Assembly (NCBI GenBank): GCA_016714445.1
Contig: JADJNF010000008.1
Span: forward strand, 1,229,963-1,293,962
Reading direction: 5' to 3'
Source: Saprospiraceae bacterium
GTDB lineage: Bacteria > Bacteroidota > Bacteroidia > Chitinophagales > Saprospiraceae
Length of the DNA stretch: 64,000 nucleotides
Below, one piece after another: positions 26,755-36,753 of the stretch. The notes beneath the pieces are model-generated. The model had not been told where the DNA came from. It saw only the letters and a list, made by a program, of their open reading frames with translations, and ran no database searches. Made by a program: the position numbers and the translations under genes. The first letter of the stretch is position 1. Each line of letters opens with the position of its first letter.

Positions 26755-28068
26755 TTATCTCAAAAGTTTCTTCAGCACCTTATCCATTTCTATCCTTATC
26801 TCATCATTACACAAACGATATATACTCCCTTCATGCGGCGAAGCAGGGACGGCAGATGTATCCGGATCATGTCTGAATGTACCTTCTGCCACCTGATTAC
26901 CTATAGTTTTGTATGCATCCCGAAATGGTATACCAGCCACTACCATTTGATTTACGACATCTACAGTAAACAGGAATTTGTATTTTTGATCGTTCAGGAT
27001 ATCTTCCTTTATTTTAATATTGTCCAGCATCAAATGTGTCATTTGGATACAAAAAATCAGATCTTCTATCGCCGGAAATAATATTTCTTTGGTAAGTTGC
27101 ATTTCCCTGTGATATCCCGATGGAAGGTTGGTACAAAGCAGATTCAGTTCATTGGGAAGTGATTGTATCCGGTTGCATTTTCCTCGTATAAGCTCGAAGA
27201 CATCCGGATTTCTTTTGTGCGGCATGATGGAGCTTCCTGTGGTCAGTTCTTCGGGAAAAGAGATAAAACCAAAGTGTTCATTCATATACAGACAACAATC
27301 CATACTCAGCTTCGCGAGGGTGGAAGCTATAAAAGACATGGCAGAAGCCAACGCTCTTTCTCCTTTACCTCGGGCCATTTGTGCATTGACCACATTCCAG
27401 TTTAAGGTGTCAAATTCAAGCAATTCTGTTGTCAATGTTCTGTTTAAAGGAAAAGAACTCCCATATCCGGCACCTGAGCCAAGCGGGTTTTTATTGATGA
27501 TATTTTTTGCACCTACCATCATCTCCAGATCGTCAACCAAACTCTCAGCATAAGCCCCAAACCACAAACCAAAACTGGACGGCATGGCGAGCTGAAGGTG
27601 CGTATATCCCGGCAACCCTTTGTCTTTATGTTCATTGCTGAGAGCAATCAATGCATTAAAAAGGGATTGTACTTCGGTAGCGATATCATGGATTCTGGCA
27701 CGCAGATACAATTTGATATCAACGGCAACCTGATCATTTCGGGATCTGCCGCTATGGATTTTTTTTCCTGCATCACCTATTTTTTTGGTGAGAGACGCTT
27801 CTACCTGAGAATGTATATCTTCTGCCCCTTCTTCAATGGTGAAATTGCCATTCTGAATGTCCGTTTTGATTTCTTCGAGACCATGGAGTATCATTGTAAG
27901 ATCATTCTCAGAGAGAAGCCCGACACTTTGCAGCATTTTTACATGAGCAATTGAACCGATCACGTCATATTCTGCCAGCATGATATCAAACTCTTTGTCC
28001 CGCCCTACCGTAAATTTTTCTACCATGTCGTTACTACCGGAGCCATCTTTTTTTTGCCATATTTTCAT
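26755..28068 (-). CDS. argH: Argininosuccinate lyase
   Basis: ArgH splits argininosuccinate into arginine and fumarate, the last step of arginine synthesis. The 437-residue protein has the superfamily signature GSSIMPHKRNP at residues 278-288, SGRSRNDQVAVD at 106-117 and GYTHLQLAMPSSFG at 154-167, all expected for ArgH. The ATG overlaps the stop of argE by four bases (ATGA), showing translational coupling. It is the last gene of an eight-gene arginine operon. The length is slightly short for the family (usually about 450-470), mostly at the C-terminus. Confidence 0.96.
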   Translation of the reverse strand: MKIWQKKDGSGSNDMVEKFTVGRDKEFDIMLAEYDVIGSIAHVKMLQSVGLLSENDLTMILHGLEEIKTDIQNGNFTIEEGAEDIHSQVEASLTKKIGDAGKKIHSGRSRNDQVAVDIKLYLRARIHDIATEVQSLFNALIALSNEHKDKGLPGYTHLQLAMPSSFGLWFGAYAESLVDDLEMMVGAKNIINKNPLGSGAGYGSSFPLNRTLTTELLEFDTLNWNVVNAQMARGKGERALASAMSFIASTLAKLSMDCCLYMNEHFGFISFPEELTTGSSIMPHKRNPDVFELIRGKCNRIQSLPNELNLLCTNLPSGYHREMQLTKEILFPAIEDLIFCIQMTHLMLDNIKIKEDILNDQKYKFLFTVDVVNQMVVAGIPFRDAYKTIGNQVAEGTFRHDPDTSAVPASPHEGSIYRLCNDEIRIEMDKVLKKLLR

Positions 28069-29180
28069 AAACTCTTTTTTATGAGGTTTCCAACTATTTT
28101 GATATAATCATTAATACCTTCTTCTATCTCATTGATATAAATATATTCATCCGCAGTATGACTTCTCGCTGAATCACCGGGTCCCATTTTCAAAGCAGGA
28201 ATTCCTATAAGTGCTTTGTCAGATGTGGTGGGGGAGCCATATACCCTTTTACCCATTTTTTTGCCGGCAATAACAACGGGGTGATTTTCAGGAATCATAC
28301 TTGATCGCAATCTTTTACTTCTTGGATTTATCACGGAAGTCAGATTTTTCTGCAATATGTCCAGAATCTCATCAAAAGTGTATAACTCATTGACGCGTAT
28401 GTCTACGACAAACGAACAGGTATCCGGCACCACATTGTGCGCTTTGTTTTCGGTGAGTATACTGGTTACAGTCATCTTGACCGGACCTAAAAATGGCGAC
28501 ACTTTGTCAAATGTATGATTTTTTATCCGGTTTATATCTTCAAGAGCCAAATACAACGCATTGATGCCTTCATCTCTTGCTGCATGGCCTGCCTGACCTC
28601 TCACAATACAGTCCAATACCAGCAATCCTTTTTCAGCCACTGCCATCTGCATCTGTGTTGGCTCACCGATGATGGCAAAATCTCCGGGATGTCGACCTAA
28701 TGTATGAATTTTCGCTGATTCCTGTATAAATAATTCTATACCATTCGCTCCGGATATCTCTTCTTCAGCGGTGGCTGCAAAACAAAGGTTGTACTTCAAA
28801 TCTGAAGCATCATGATAGTACAAAAAGGTAGTCAGCAAGGATACCAGACAACCACCTGCATCATTACTTCCCAATCCATACAATTTACCATCTTCAGTGA
28901 TTGGAGTAAACGGATCTTTTGTATAACCCGGATTTGGTTTTACAGTATCATGGTGAGAGTTGAGCAGAATGGTTGGTTTTAACGGATCAAAATATTTATT
29001 ATACGCCCAGATATTGTTTTTTACTCGATGGCACGGTATTCCCAAATGTTCAAAAAAACTATAAATGATATCCCCGGTTAAGTTTTCTTCTCTGCTGAAA
29101 GATGGCTGCGCTATCAAATCAGACAATAAAATCAGGGCATTTCGTTTAAGTTCGGCTATATTTTTAAATATTTCCATCAT
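28065..29180 (-). CDS. argE: M20 deacylase, N-acetylornithine/N-acetylcitrulline deacetylase type
   Basis: This 371-residue zinc metallopeptidase has the M20 ligands in order: SHHDTVKP with His77, GSNDAGGCL with Asp107 (bridging), and AEEEISG with the catalytic Glu and ligand at 139-141. In an operon with an acyl-ornithine carbamoyltransferase instead of ordinary ArgF, the substrate is probably N-acetyl- or N-succinyl-citrulline rather than acetylornithine. That is inference from context. It overlaps argB and argH by four bases at each end. Confidence 0.88.
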   Translation of the reverse strand: MMEIFKNIAELKRNALILLSDLIAQPSFSREENLTGDIIYSFFEHLGIPCHRVKNNIWAYNKYFDPLKPTILLNSHHDTVKPNPGYTKDPFTPITEDGKLYGLGSNDAGGCLVSLLTTFLYYHDASDLKYNLCFAATAEEEISGANGIELFIQESAKIHTLGRHPGDFAIIGEPTQMQMAVAEKGLLVLDCIVRGQAGHAARDEGINALYLALEDINRIKNHTFDKVSPFLGPVKMTVTSILTENKAHNVVPDTCSFVVDIRVNELYTFDEILDILQKNLTSVINPRSKRLRSSMIPENHPVVIAGKKMGKRVYGSPTTSDKALIGIPALKMGPGDSARSHTADEYIYINEIEEGINDYIKIVGNLIKKSL

Positions 29181-29956
29181 TTGCTGATTATTTTAGTACC
29201 TGTTTTTCCTTCTATCAGCAAATCCAGTTCATCAGCATGTCCAATAAAAACAGCGTCAACGCCTCCTTTAACGGTTTGAATGGCATTTTCTATCTTTGGC
29301 AACATTCCGGAATGAATCAGCCCCTGGTTCTTCAGGTCATTTGTCGTTTTTTCATCCAGAATGGAAATAACTGACGCTTCATCATTGATATCCATAAGAA
29401 CCCCTTTTTTCTCAAAACAATATACCAAACGGACAGGGGAAAACTTGCTTATAGCCAAAGCAACAGATGATGCAATGGTATCCGCATTGGTATTGAGCAA
29501 TTGACCTAAACCATCGTGCGTAACAGGTGAAATAACCGGACAAAATCCGTCGCCCAGCCAGTTCATCAATATCTCACCATTAACAAATTTTATATCTCCG
29601 ACAAAACCATAATCTACATCAGCTACAGGACGTTTATCAGCAATGATCAGATTGGCATCTACCCCACAAACCCCAATGGCCATAGCACCTTTAGCATTTA
29701 GGTCAGCTACAATATTTTTATTGATCAATCCGGCATAAACCATCGTAATAATGTCAAGCGTTGCCAAGTCTGTGATTCTTCTGCCATTCACCATTTTTTG
29801 GATGACGCCCATTTCTTTTGCTATTTGATCCGCTACTTTTCCTCCCCCATGTACCAATACTTTGTGCCCTTTGATGGCTGCAAAATGACCGAGAAAACCA
29901 TTGAGTTTGTCCGGATTATCTATGATGTTGCCACCTATTTTGATTACGTATATCAT
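29177..29956 (-). CDS. argB: Acetylglutamate kinase
   Basis: ArgB phosphorylates N-acetylglutamate (or N-succinylglutamate in relatives using that route). From ATG 29956 it is 259 residues, the full family length, starting MIYVIKIGGNIIDN with the nucleotide-binding Lys at 6, and containing VLVHGGGKVADQIAKEMG and the LNTNADTIASSVALAI block. The frame continues upstream through the T-free block, but that extension is proline/glycine junk and not part of the protein. It ends overlapping argE by four bases. The stretch upstream, which should join it to argF', is replaced by the abnormal sequence at 29984-30569. Confidence 0.93.
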   Translation of the reverse strand: MIYVIKIGGNIIDNPDKLNGFLGHFAAIKGHKVLVHGGGKVADQIAKEMGVIQKMVNGRRITDLATLDIITMVYAGLINKNIVADLNAKGAMAIGVCGVDANLIIADKRPVADVDYGFVGDIKFVNGEILMNWLGDGFCPVISPVTHDGLGQLLNTNADTIASSVALAISKFSPVRLVYCFEKKGVLMDINDEASVISILDEKTTNDLKNQGLIHSGMLPKIENAIQTVKGGVDAVFIGHADELDLLIEGKTGTKIISK

Positions 29957-29983
29957 AAAGCCAAACCGGTCGACGCGGAGGGT

Positions 29984-30569
<586 letters not shown>

Positions 30570-31523
30570 TTACTGACTCCTTAACAACTCACTCAACACT
30601 GCCTGTGCCGCCCACACCCTGTTGGCCGATTGTGTCGTTGTCAGACAATTGGGATGATCCAGGATTTCATCGCTCAGCTCGACATTTCTCCTTACCGGAA
30701 GACAGTGCATGGTACGGGCATCATGGGTCAATGACATGTGTTTTTCAGTCAGCATCCATCCGGCTCCATCCTGCTTTACCTGACCGTAATTTTGGTACGA
30801 ACTCCAGTTTTTGACATACACAAAATCAGCATCCCTCAGCGCTTCTTCCTGGTTGTGTGTGATTGTTGCTCCTTTGGTATATACAGCATCCAATTCAAAT
30901 CCTTCGGGATGGGTGATGACAAAATCTGATTTTCCCCAGGCATTGACCCATTGCGCAAAACTATTGGCCACACATTGCGGTATGGGTTTGATGTGGGGTG
31001 CCCAGGTCAGGACGACTTTGGGTTTGCGAGGCTGATTCCAGTTTTCATTGATGGTTATTAAATCAGTGAGACTTTGCAACGGGTGTAGCGTGGCACTTTC
31101 CAAACTTACGACCGGAATGTTGCAGTACATTTGTAGGCTTCTGATCACATTTTCACTGTAGTCCAGATCTCTGTCCTTCAACCCAGGGAAAGTCCTTAAA
31201 CCTATGATGTCAAAATATTCACCAAATATCGGGGCAGCATCTTTGATGTGCTCCACAGTGGTACCATTCATGACAGCTCCTTCGCCAAATTCCAGTTGCC
31301 AGTTGTCATTGCCTACATTGAGGACATAACTTTCCATACCGAGATTCTGAGCTGCTATCTGCGTGCTGATTCTGGTCCGAAGGCTTGGATTCATAAAAAG
31401 TAGTCCCAGTCTTTTGCCGATCCCTAAACTTTTGTCAGCTGAAGGATTCTTTTTGTACTTCAGTGCCAGATCAATCAATGCTGAAATATCAGCGACATCG
31501 TGGGTAGAAACAAAGTTTTGCAT
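30570..31523 (-). CDS. argF': N-acyl-ornithine carbamoyltransferase (ArgF')
   Basis: This 317-residue transcarbamylase carries the carbamoyl-phosphate motif as NPSLRTRIS (45-53), with Leu in place of the usual Thr of STRTR, and the HCLPVRRNVELSD segment near residue 272. These are marks of the acetyl- or succinyl-ornithine carbamoyltransferases of Bacteroidota and Xanthomonas rather than ornithine carbamoyltransferase. Residues 84-92 read VMNGTTVEH; this loop sets acyl preference, but I cannot place it exactly without a reference alignment. The start is one base after the argD stop. The C-terminus (VLSELLRSQ) ends exactly at the border of the T-free block. Confidence 0.93.
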   Translation of the reverse strand: MQNFVSTHDVADISALIDLALKYKKNPSADKSLGIGKRLGLLFMNPSLRTRISTQIAAQNLGMESYVLNVGNDNWQLEFGEGAVMNGTTVEHIKDAAPIFGEYFDIIGLRTFPGLKDRDLDYSENVIRSLQMYCNIPVVSLESATLHPLQSLTDLITINENWNQPRKPKVVLTWAPHIKPIPQCVANSFAQWVNAWGKSDFVITHPEGFELDAVYTKGATITHNQEEALRDADFVYVKNWSSYQNYGQVKQDGAGWMLTEKHMSLTHDARTMHCLPVRRNVELSDEILDHPNCLTTTQSANRVWAAQAVLSELLRSQ

Positions 31524-31524
31524 A

Positions 31525-32665
31525 TCAGGATGGGTTATATATCAATGAATCAAAAGCTGTAAAAAACTGATCTGCTTCTTCTCTGGTAAGGGCTAAAGAA
31601 GGCAACAGACGTATGGTATTGTTTTTGGCTTCACCGGTAAAAATTTTGCACTTGGACAGTAAATCTGATTTCAGGGTTTTTGTAAATGGTTCGTTCATTT
31701 CAAATCCGATCATCAATCCACGCCCGCGAACAGACTTTACTTCAGGATACGATTGTAATCTGTTGATGATATACTGACCCAAAGTGGCTGCATTTTCTAT
31801 CAGATTTTGCTGTAGTATGACATCAAGCACCAATGGCTGCAACACAAGCCAGATGATTACCACCAAAAGTAGTACCCAACATGCCTTTTTTTGCTTCAAA
31901 TTTCGGAGCTACGACAATACCTGCTACAGGAAATCCATTGCCCATACCTTTGGCCATGGTATAAATGTCGGCATTGACACCGGCAATATCATGGGAAAAA
32001 AAAGAGCCCGATCTGCCATATCCACACTGGACACTATCAGCAATATAAACACTGCCATGCTGATCGCAAAGTGTTCTGATGCATTGCAAAAAAGAGGGCT
32101 CAGCTTCATATATGCCGCCGACTCCCTGTATTCCTTCGATGATTACGGCGCAGATTTCGGTTCCGTGTTTTGCGAAACATTCAGTAAGTGCTTGTTCATC
32201 ATTAAATGGCAAACGGATGATATCTCCGGTATAATTAACCGGAGCAATGATCGCAGGATTGTCTGTAGCGGCTACGGCAAGTGATGTTCTGCCATGAAAC
32301 CCACCAGAAAAGGTCACTACTTTTTTTTTGCCCGTATGAAAGGAAGCGAGTTTGAGTGCATTTTCATTGGCTTCAGCACCAGAATTGCAGAGGAATAAAC
32401 TGTAATCTTCTTTGACTGATATTTCTCCTAGTTTTTGTGCCAGTTCATCCTGCAGCCTGATGATGATGGAGTTGCTGTAAAAAGCGATCTTGTCCAGCTG
32501 ATCTTTTAATGCTTTTTGCCAATGATCATGTAGATGTCCAATGCTGATGACGGCATGTCCGCCATACATATCAAGATATTTTTGGCCGGTTTCATCCCAG
32601 ACATAAGATCCTTTGGCTTTGGTGATATTGATTTGCTGAATGCTGTAAACGTCAAATAGATGCAT
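31525..32665 (-). pseudogene. argD: Acylornithine aminotransferase, one frameshift
   Basis: ArgD makes N-acyl-ornithine from the semialdehyde with PLP. From ATG 32665 the protein runs through NSGAEANENALKLA, FSGGFHGRTSLAV, IIEGIQGVGG and the active-site lysine segment TMAKGMGNGFPVAG to NHLACVAAIG, where the frame hits a TGA. The next frame continues directly as VLDVILQQNLIENAATLGQY to a stop at 31525-31527. The join is at about 31823-31830 and needs one extra or two missing bases. The restored length of about 378 residues is normal. The operon is otherwise intact, so a sequence error is as likely as real inactivation. Confidence 0.9.
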
Positions 32666-32679
32666 AGGAAAGGTATTTA

Positions 32680-33651
32680 TCAGAAAGCAGATGCTTTCAG
32701 GTGAAGGCCTGCTTTTTCATCCAGACCAAACATAAGGTTCATATTTTGTACTGCCTGGCCGCTCGCACCCTTGACCAGATTATCGATGACAGCATGAATG
32801 ACCAGCTGATCACCGGTTTTTTCAATCTGTATCAGGCATTTATTGGTATTGATCACCTGTTTAAGATGAATAGCCTGGTCGGATAAGTGTACAAAGGCGG
32901 CATCAGCATAAAAATCATTAAAAGTCTTTTTTATTGCTTCTAAGGATGCAGTTGATTTTGTTTGAGCACTGACAAATATACCCCTTGAAAAATCCCCACG
33001 CCATGGCACAAAATGGATATCTGGAGCGTCAGGATTAAGTTGTCTGCAAGATTGTATGATTTCACCCAAATGCTGGTGAGTGAGTGTTTTGTATGCCTGA
33101 ATATTGCTGGTCCGCCAGGAAAAATGCGAAGTCTGGCTGAGCATCTGCCCGGCCCCTGTCGATCCTGTGATACCAGTCACATAAAAATCTGCAGTATGTC
33201 CTGATGATATTAAAGGTAAGATAGCCAGTTGTATCGCAGTGGCAAAACATCCGGGATTGGCAACAGCATCGGCAGAGGTGATGGCAGTTTTGTTTATTTC
33301 CGGGAGACCATATACAAAATGTCGGTTTCCCGATATATTTTTTGGGCTTACCCTGAAGTCATTGGATAAGTCTATGATTTTTACCCTTGCCGGGATATTC
33401 AGAGTTGGCATCAGTGACGAACTCTCCCCGTGACCGGTACAGAAAAAGATGACATCCACGGATTCGTCCATCTCCTGGCTGAAAACAAGCTCGGTGTCGC
33501 CTTCCTGATCAGTATGTATGGAAGAAATTTTGTTGCCGGCATTGCTTTTACTCTGAACAAATGAAATAAGTACATCGGGATGATTCAGAAGAATTCTGAT
33601 CAATTCACCACCTGTATATCCCGCACCACCTATTATTCCTGCTCTGATCAT
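32680..33651 (-). CDS. argC: N-acetyl-gamma-glutamyl-phosphate reductase
   Basis: ArgC reduces the acyl-glutamyl phosphate made by ArgB with NADPH. The 323-residue protein opens with the dinucleotide-binding loop GIIGGAGYTGGELIRIL and has the catalytic Cys135 in ANPGCFATAIQLA. The HFVPWRGDFSRGIF segment, with the substrate-binding arginine, follows at about residue 213. It lies 4 bases after argG and 14 bases before argD in the same operon. The length is typical of the type 2 short form. Confidence 0.95.
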   Translation of the reverse strand: MIRAGIIGGAGYTGGELIRILLNHPDVLISFVQSKSNAGNKISSIHTDQEGDTELVFSQEMDESVDVIFFCTGHGESSSLMPTLNIPARVKIIDLSNDFRVSPKNISGNRHFVYGLPEINKTAITSADAVANPGCFATAIQLAILPLISSGHTADFYVTGITGSTGAGQMLSQTSHFSWRTSNIQAYKTLTHQHLGEIIQSCRQLNPDAPDIHFVPWRGDFSRGIFVSAQTKSTASLEAIKKTFNDFYADAAFVHLSDQAIHLKQVINTNKCLIQIEKTGDQLVIHAVIDNLVKGASGQAVQNMNLMFGLDEKAGLHLKASAF

Positions 33652-33655
33652 TTCA

Positions 33656-34856
33656 TCAATATTTTATTTCATTAACCTTGTGGTAAATGGACGTTTGATT
33701 ACCAAATATTTTAGTAAAACCTCTTACATCTTCTCCACTCCATGTATTATTCATCTCACCATAACTTCCGAATTTACTGCTCATCAGGTCATGTTCTGAC
33801 TCAATGCCTTCTACCATAAATCGGTATGGCATCAATCTTACAAATACTTTTCCGGTCACATTTTGCTGCGAATTCTCAAAAAAAGCTTCAATATCCCGCA
33901 TTACCGGATCGAGTATCTGCCCTTCGTGCAGCCAGTTGCCATAAAACTGAGACAACTGATCTTTCCAGGACAGTTGCCACTTGGTGAGTACATGTTTTTC
34001 CAGCGCGTGGTGGGCTTTAATGATGACCATGGGAGCTGCAGCTTCGAAGCCGACTCTCCCTTTGATGCCGATGATGGTATCTCCGACATGTATATCCCGG
34101 CCAATGGCATAAGCAGAAGCTATTTTCTGAAGGTAGGCAATGGCATCAGCAGGATGTTCAAAGGATTTTTCATTAATGGCTTTGATCTCGCCTTTTTCAA
34201 AAGTAATTGAAACAGTCCTTTCTTCATTGGCAGTAAGTTGACTTGGCCACGCTTCTTCAGGAATCATGCCGTGAGACGTCAGGGTTTCTTTGCCTCCTAT
34301 ACTTGTGCCCCAAAGACCTTTATTGATAGAGTAAGCCGCCTTTTCAAAATTCATAGCTACTCCTTTGGATTTCAGGTAGTCGATTTCAGTCTGCCGGCTA
34401 AGTTTCAAATCTCTGATAGGTGTGATAATCTCCACGTCCGGTATCATCATCTGAAGTATCATATCAAATCTGACCTGATCGTTGCCGGCACCCGTACTGC
34501 CATGTACTACGGTGTTGATTCCCAATTGATTGGCATGTTTTGCTATAAACATCGCCTGACTCAGTCGTTCAGCACTTACAGAAAGCGGATAAGTGTTGTT
34601 TTTAAGTACATTGCCAAAAATCAGATATTTGATAATATCATCGTAATATGTTCTGGTCGCGTCAATATTTGTGTGGGACTTTACACCCAGTTGTATTGCA
34701 TGTGCTTTTATTTTATCCAATTCTTCAGCATCAAATCCGCCGGTATTGACGGTAACACTGTGGATTTCATAACCCAGTTCATCGGTCAGGTATTTTACGC
34801 AATATGAAGTATCCAATCCGCCACTGAAACCCAGAACTACTTTTTTTATTAGTCAT
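33656..34856 (-). CDS. argG: Argininosuccinate synthase, frameshift in start-proximal A run
   Basis: ArgG joins citrulline and aspartate with ATP. The uninterrupted frame begins only at MDTSYCVKYL (34816), which lacks the ATP-binding strand. Upstream, another frame gives the missing N-terminus: ATG 34856, MTNKK, then a run of seven A. Reading six A gives MTNKKVVLGFSGGLDTSYC, the exact family start with the SGGxDTS PP-loop. The rest is normal (VVHGSTGAGNDQVRFD; YSINKGLWGTSIGG). I therefore place the start at 34856. The extra A may be a sequencing error; slippage on the A run could also restore the frame. It is the second gene of the operon, 23 bases after the GNAT gene. Confidence 0.9.
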
Positions 34857-34879
34857 GATTACTTTTGAATTTAATAGAT

Positions 34880-35590
34880 TTACAATGTTGACATGATCAT
34901 TTTGGCAAAACTTCTGACTTTGGTATCTGACATCTTACCCTTATCAAAAAGACCCTGCAGAAAACTGAATTTTTTAATCTTCATAAATCTTTCAAAGATG
35001 TGGGCGTTTTCCTTAAATTCTTCTTTGATCTGTTCAATCGGGGCATGTTCTTTCGGGTCGTATAACATGGCTGTACATAGACAGTTTTTTCTTTCTTTGG
35101 CCATGAGTATATCATAATTGACACAACTTTTACATCCGGCCCAGAATTTTTCATCCTGTGTGAGTTCGCTGTAGGTGACCGGTTCGTATCCGAGATCACT
35201 ATTGATTTTCATGACGGCAAGTCCGGTGGTGAGGCCAAATATTTTAGCATCCGGATATTTGCGTCTGGACAGATCAAATATTTTCTGTTTTATATTTTTT
35301 GCTACCCCCGTCTTGCGGAAATCAGGGGAAACAATTAGTCCTGAGTTGGCCACATATTCCCCTTCCCAGGTTTCTATATAACAAAATCCTACCCAGGTAC
35401 CATCTTTGGTCAGTGCAATAACAGCCTTACCTTCTTCCATTTTCTGTGTGATATATTCAGGATTTCTTTTTGCTATACCTGTTCCTCTGACTTTTGCTGA
35501 TGATTCCATCTCATCACAGATGATTTGGCTGTAGTTTGAAAATGAAGCATCGGCTTCAAGTACATGTATATCATTATTGATATCAATCAT
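34880..35590 (-). CDS. GNAT acetyltransferase heading arginine operon (candidate N-acylglutamate synthase)
   Basis: This 236-residue protein has a GNAT fold: strand and loop at WVGFCYIETWEGEYVANSGL, then the acetyl-CoA pyrophosphate loop VSPDFRKTGVAKNIKQKIF (about 90-108). After it comes a cysteine-rich extension (CKSCVNYDIL, then KNCLCTAMLYDP) and a basic C-terminus. As the first gene of an operon that otherwise lacks an argA or argJ, it is the best candidate for the enzyme that makes N-acetyl- (or succinyl-) glutamate. Similar genes lead arginine operons in other Bacteroidota as I recall. The function is inferred from context. Confidence 0.75.
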   Translation of the reverse strand: MIDINNDIHVLEADASFSNYSQIICDEMESSAKVRGTGIAKRNPEYITQKMEEGKAVIALTKDGTWVGFCYIETWEGEYVANSGLIVSPDFRKTGVAKNIKQKIFDLSRRKYPDAKIFGLTTGLAVMKINSDLGYEPVTYSELTQDEKFWAGCKSCVNYDILMAKERKNCLCTAMLYDPKEHAPIEQIKEEFKENAHIFERFMKIKKFSFLQGLFDKGKMSDTKVRSFAKMIMSTL

Positions 35591-35834
35591 TTTTTAATCT
35601 TAAAAATTAATAATAGTGGGCTGAAAAACGGATCGGAATAAGAATATATCCGCGAAAAAAAAGTAAGGATCAGACTCGCCTATGACTGATAGTGGATGGT
35701 GCAAAATGATGCACCGGAGCAGAAAAAGACCGCAAAACCAATATCTGAGCATATTGGAAGATGGTCACAAAAGGATATTTTAAATAAATCTGCATGAAAT
35801 AATTCAAAAAATTATAAATATGAATACAAATATA
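35591..35834 (-). promoter_or_regulatory. Long leader of arginine operon with hairpins
   Basis: About 240 untranslated bases separate a TATATTTG element (minus strand, 35827-35834) from the first gene. The leader contains GGTGCA (35698-35703) pairing with TGCACC (35710-35715), and CGGAT (35629-35633) pairing with ATCCG (35648-35652). No leader peptide rich in Arg codons was found. Regulation by the leader is possible but unproven. Confidence 0.4.
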
Positions 35835-35925
35835 ATGCTAGATTAGTTCCTCGTTATGCTTAATTTTGTTTTTTTTATAAAAATCATCAGTATTTAAAAT
35901 AATATTTCTTCAAAGACAAAAATCC

Positions 35926-36702
35926 ATGAGATATTTCCTGCATTTGGCATATAGAGGTACATCTTATCATGGATGGCAAAAACAACTAAATACAAAATTA
36001 AGTATTCAACAGATTATTGAGGACAGGCTTCAAAGTATGACCGGTGAAAACATCAGTCTGATGGGATGCGGGAGAACCGATACCGGAGTCCATGCCATGC
36101 AATATTTTGCGCATTTTGATTATGATAATGATTGGAATTATGACCCCATAGAAAGATTAAACAGAATGCTTCCGGAAGACATTTCTTTGTTTGAACTAAT
36201 ACCAGTTGAAAAAAGAGCCCACAGCAGATATGATGCCATAGAAAGAAGTTATGAATATCATATTCATCTGGAGAAAAATCCATACCTGTCACTTTTCAGT
36301 ACCTATGTTTTCCACTCAGAATATGACTACGATTTGATCAGAAGCGGACTGAATGTGTTACTTGAAACCAAGGATTTTCGACATTTGTGTCTTACGCCTG
36401 ATAAGTTTAAAAATACCCTTTGCAGACTTTCTGTTGCAACTTTGGTTATAAGTGAAGATGGGCAAAGATGGTGTTTTCGTTTTACCGCCAACAGATTTCT
36501 AAAATCTATGATACGAATTATCGTAGCACGGCTGTTGGCATTGGGTGAGGGAAAAATTACAATAGATGAGTTCAAAGACATTTCCAAAGGCAATCAAAAG
36601 TTTAAATTCAGACCTTTGGCATATCCTCAAGGTCTGCATCTTACAAAAATTGTATATCCATATCTGGAAAAAGATGTAAAAGCTTCTTTTTTGCTGAGGT
36701 AA
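35926..36702 (+). CDS. truA: tRNA pseudouridine synthase A
   Basis: TruA makes pseudouridine at positions 38-40 in tRNA anticodon arms. The 258-residue protein opens with the family start RYFLHLAYRGTSYHGWQKQ and has catalytic Asp52 in GCGRTDTGVHA. The later blocks RAHSRYDAIERSYEYHI and RFTANRFLKSMIRIIVARLL are all as expected. It starts at ATG 35926, divergent from the arginine operon with about 330 bases between. Confidence 0.96.
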   Translation: MRYFLHLAYRGTSYHGWQKQLNTKLSIQQIIEDRLQSMTGENISLMGCGRTDTGVHAMQYFAHFDYDNDWNYDPIERLNRMLPEDISLFELIPVEKRAHSRYDAIERSYEYHIHLEKNPYLSLFSTYVFHSEYDYDLIRSGLNVLLETKDFRHLCLTPDKFKNTLCRLSVATLVISEDGQRWCFRFTANRFLKSMIRIIVARLLALGEGKITIDEFKDISKGNQKFKFRPLAYPQGLHLTKIVYPYLEKDVKASFLLR

Positions 36703-36712
36703 TTTTTATATC

Positions 36713-36720
36713 TATATTTG
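36713..36720 (+). promoter_or_regulatory. TAnnTTTG promoter element
   Basis: TATATTTG lies 33 bases before ATG 36754 and overlaps an in-frame TTG that I reject as a start. Confidence 0.6.
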
Positions 36721-36753
36721 CAGAGTTTTAGTCATTTTTTAACAACCAGTTGT

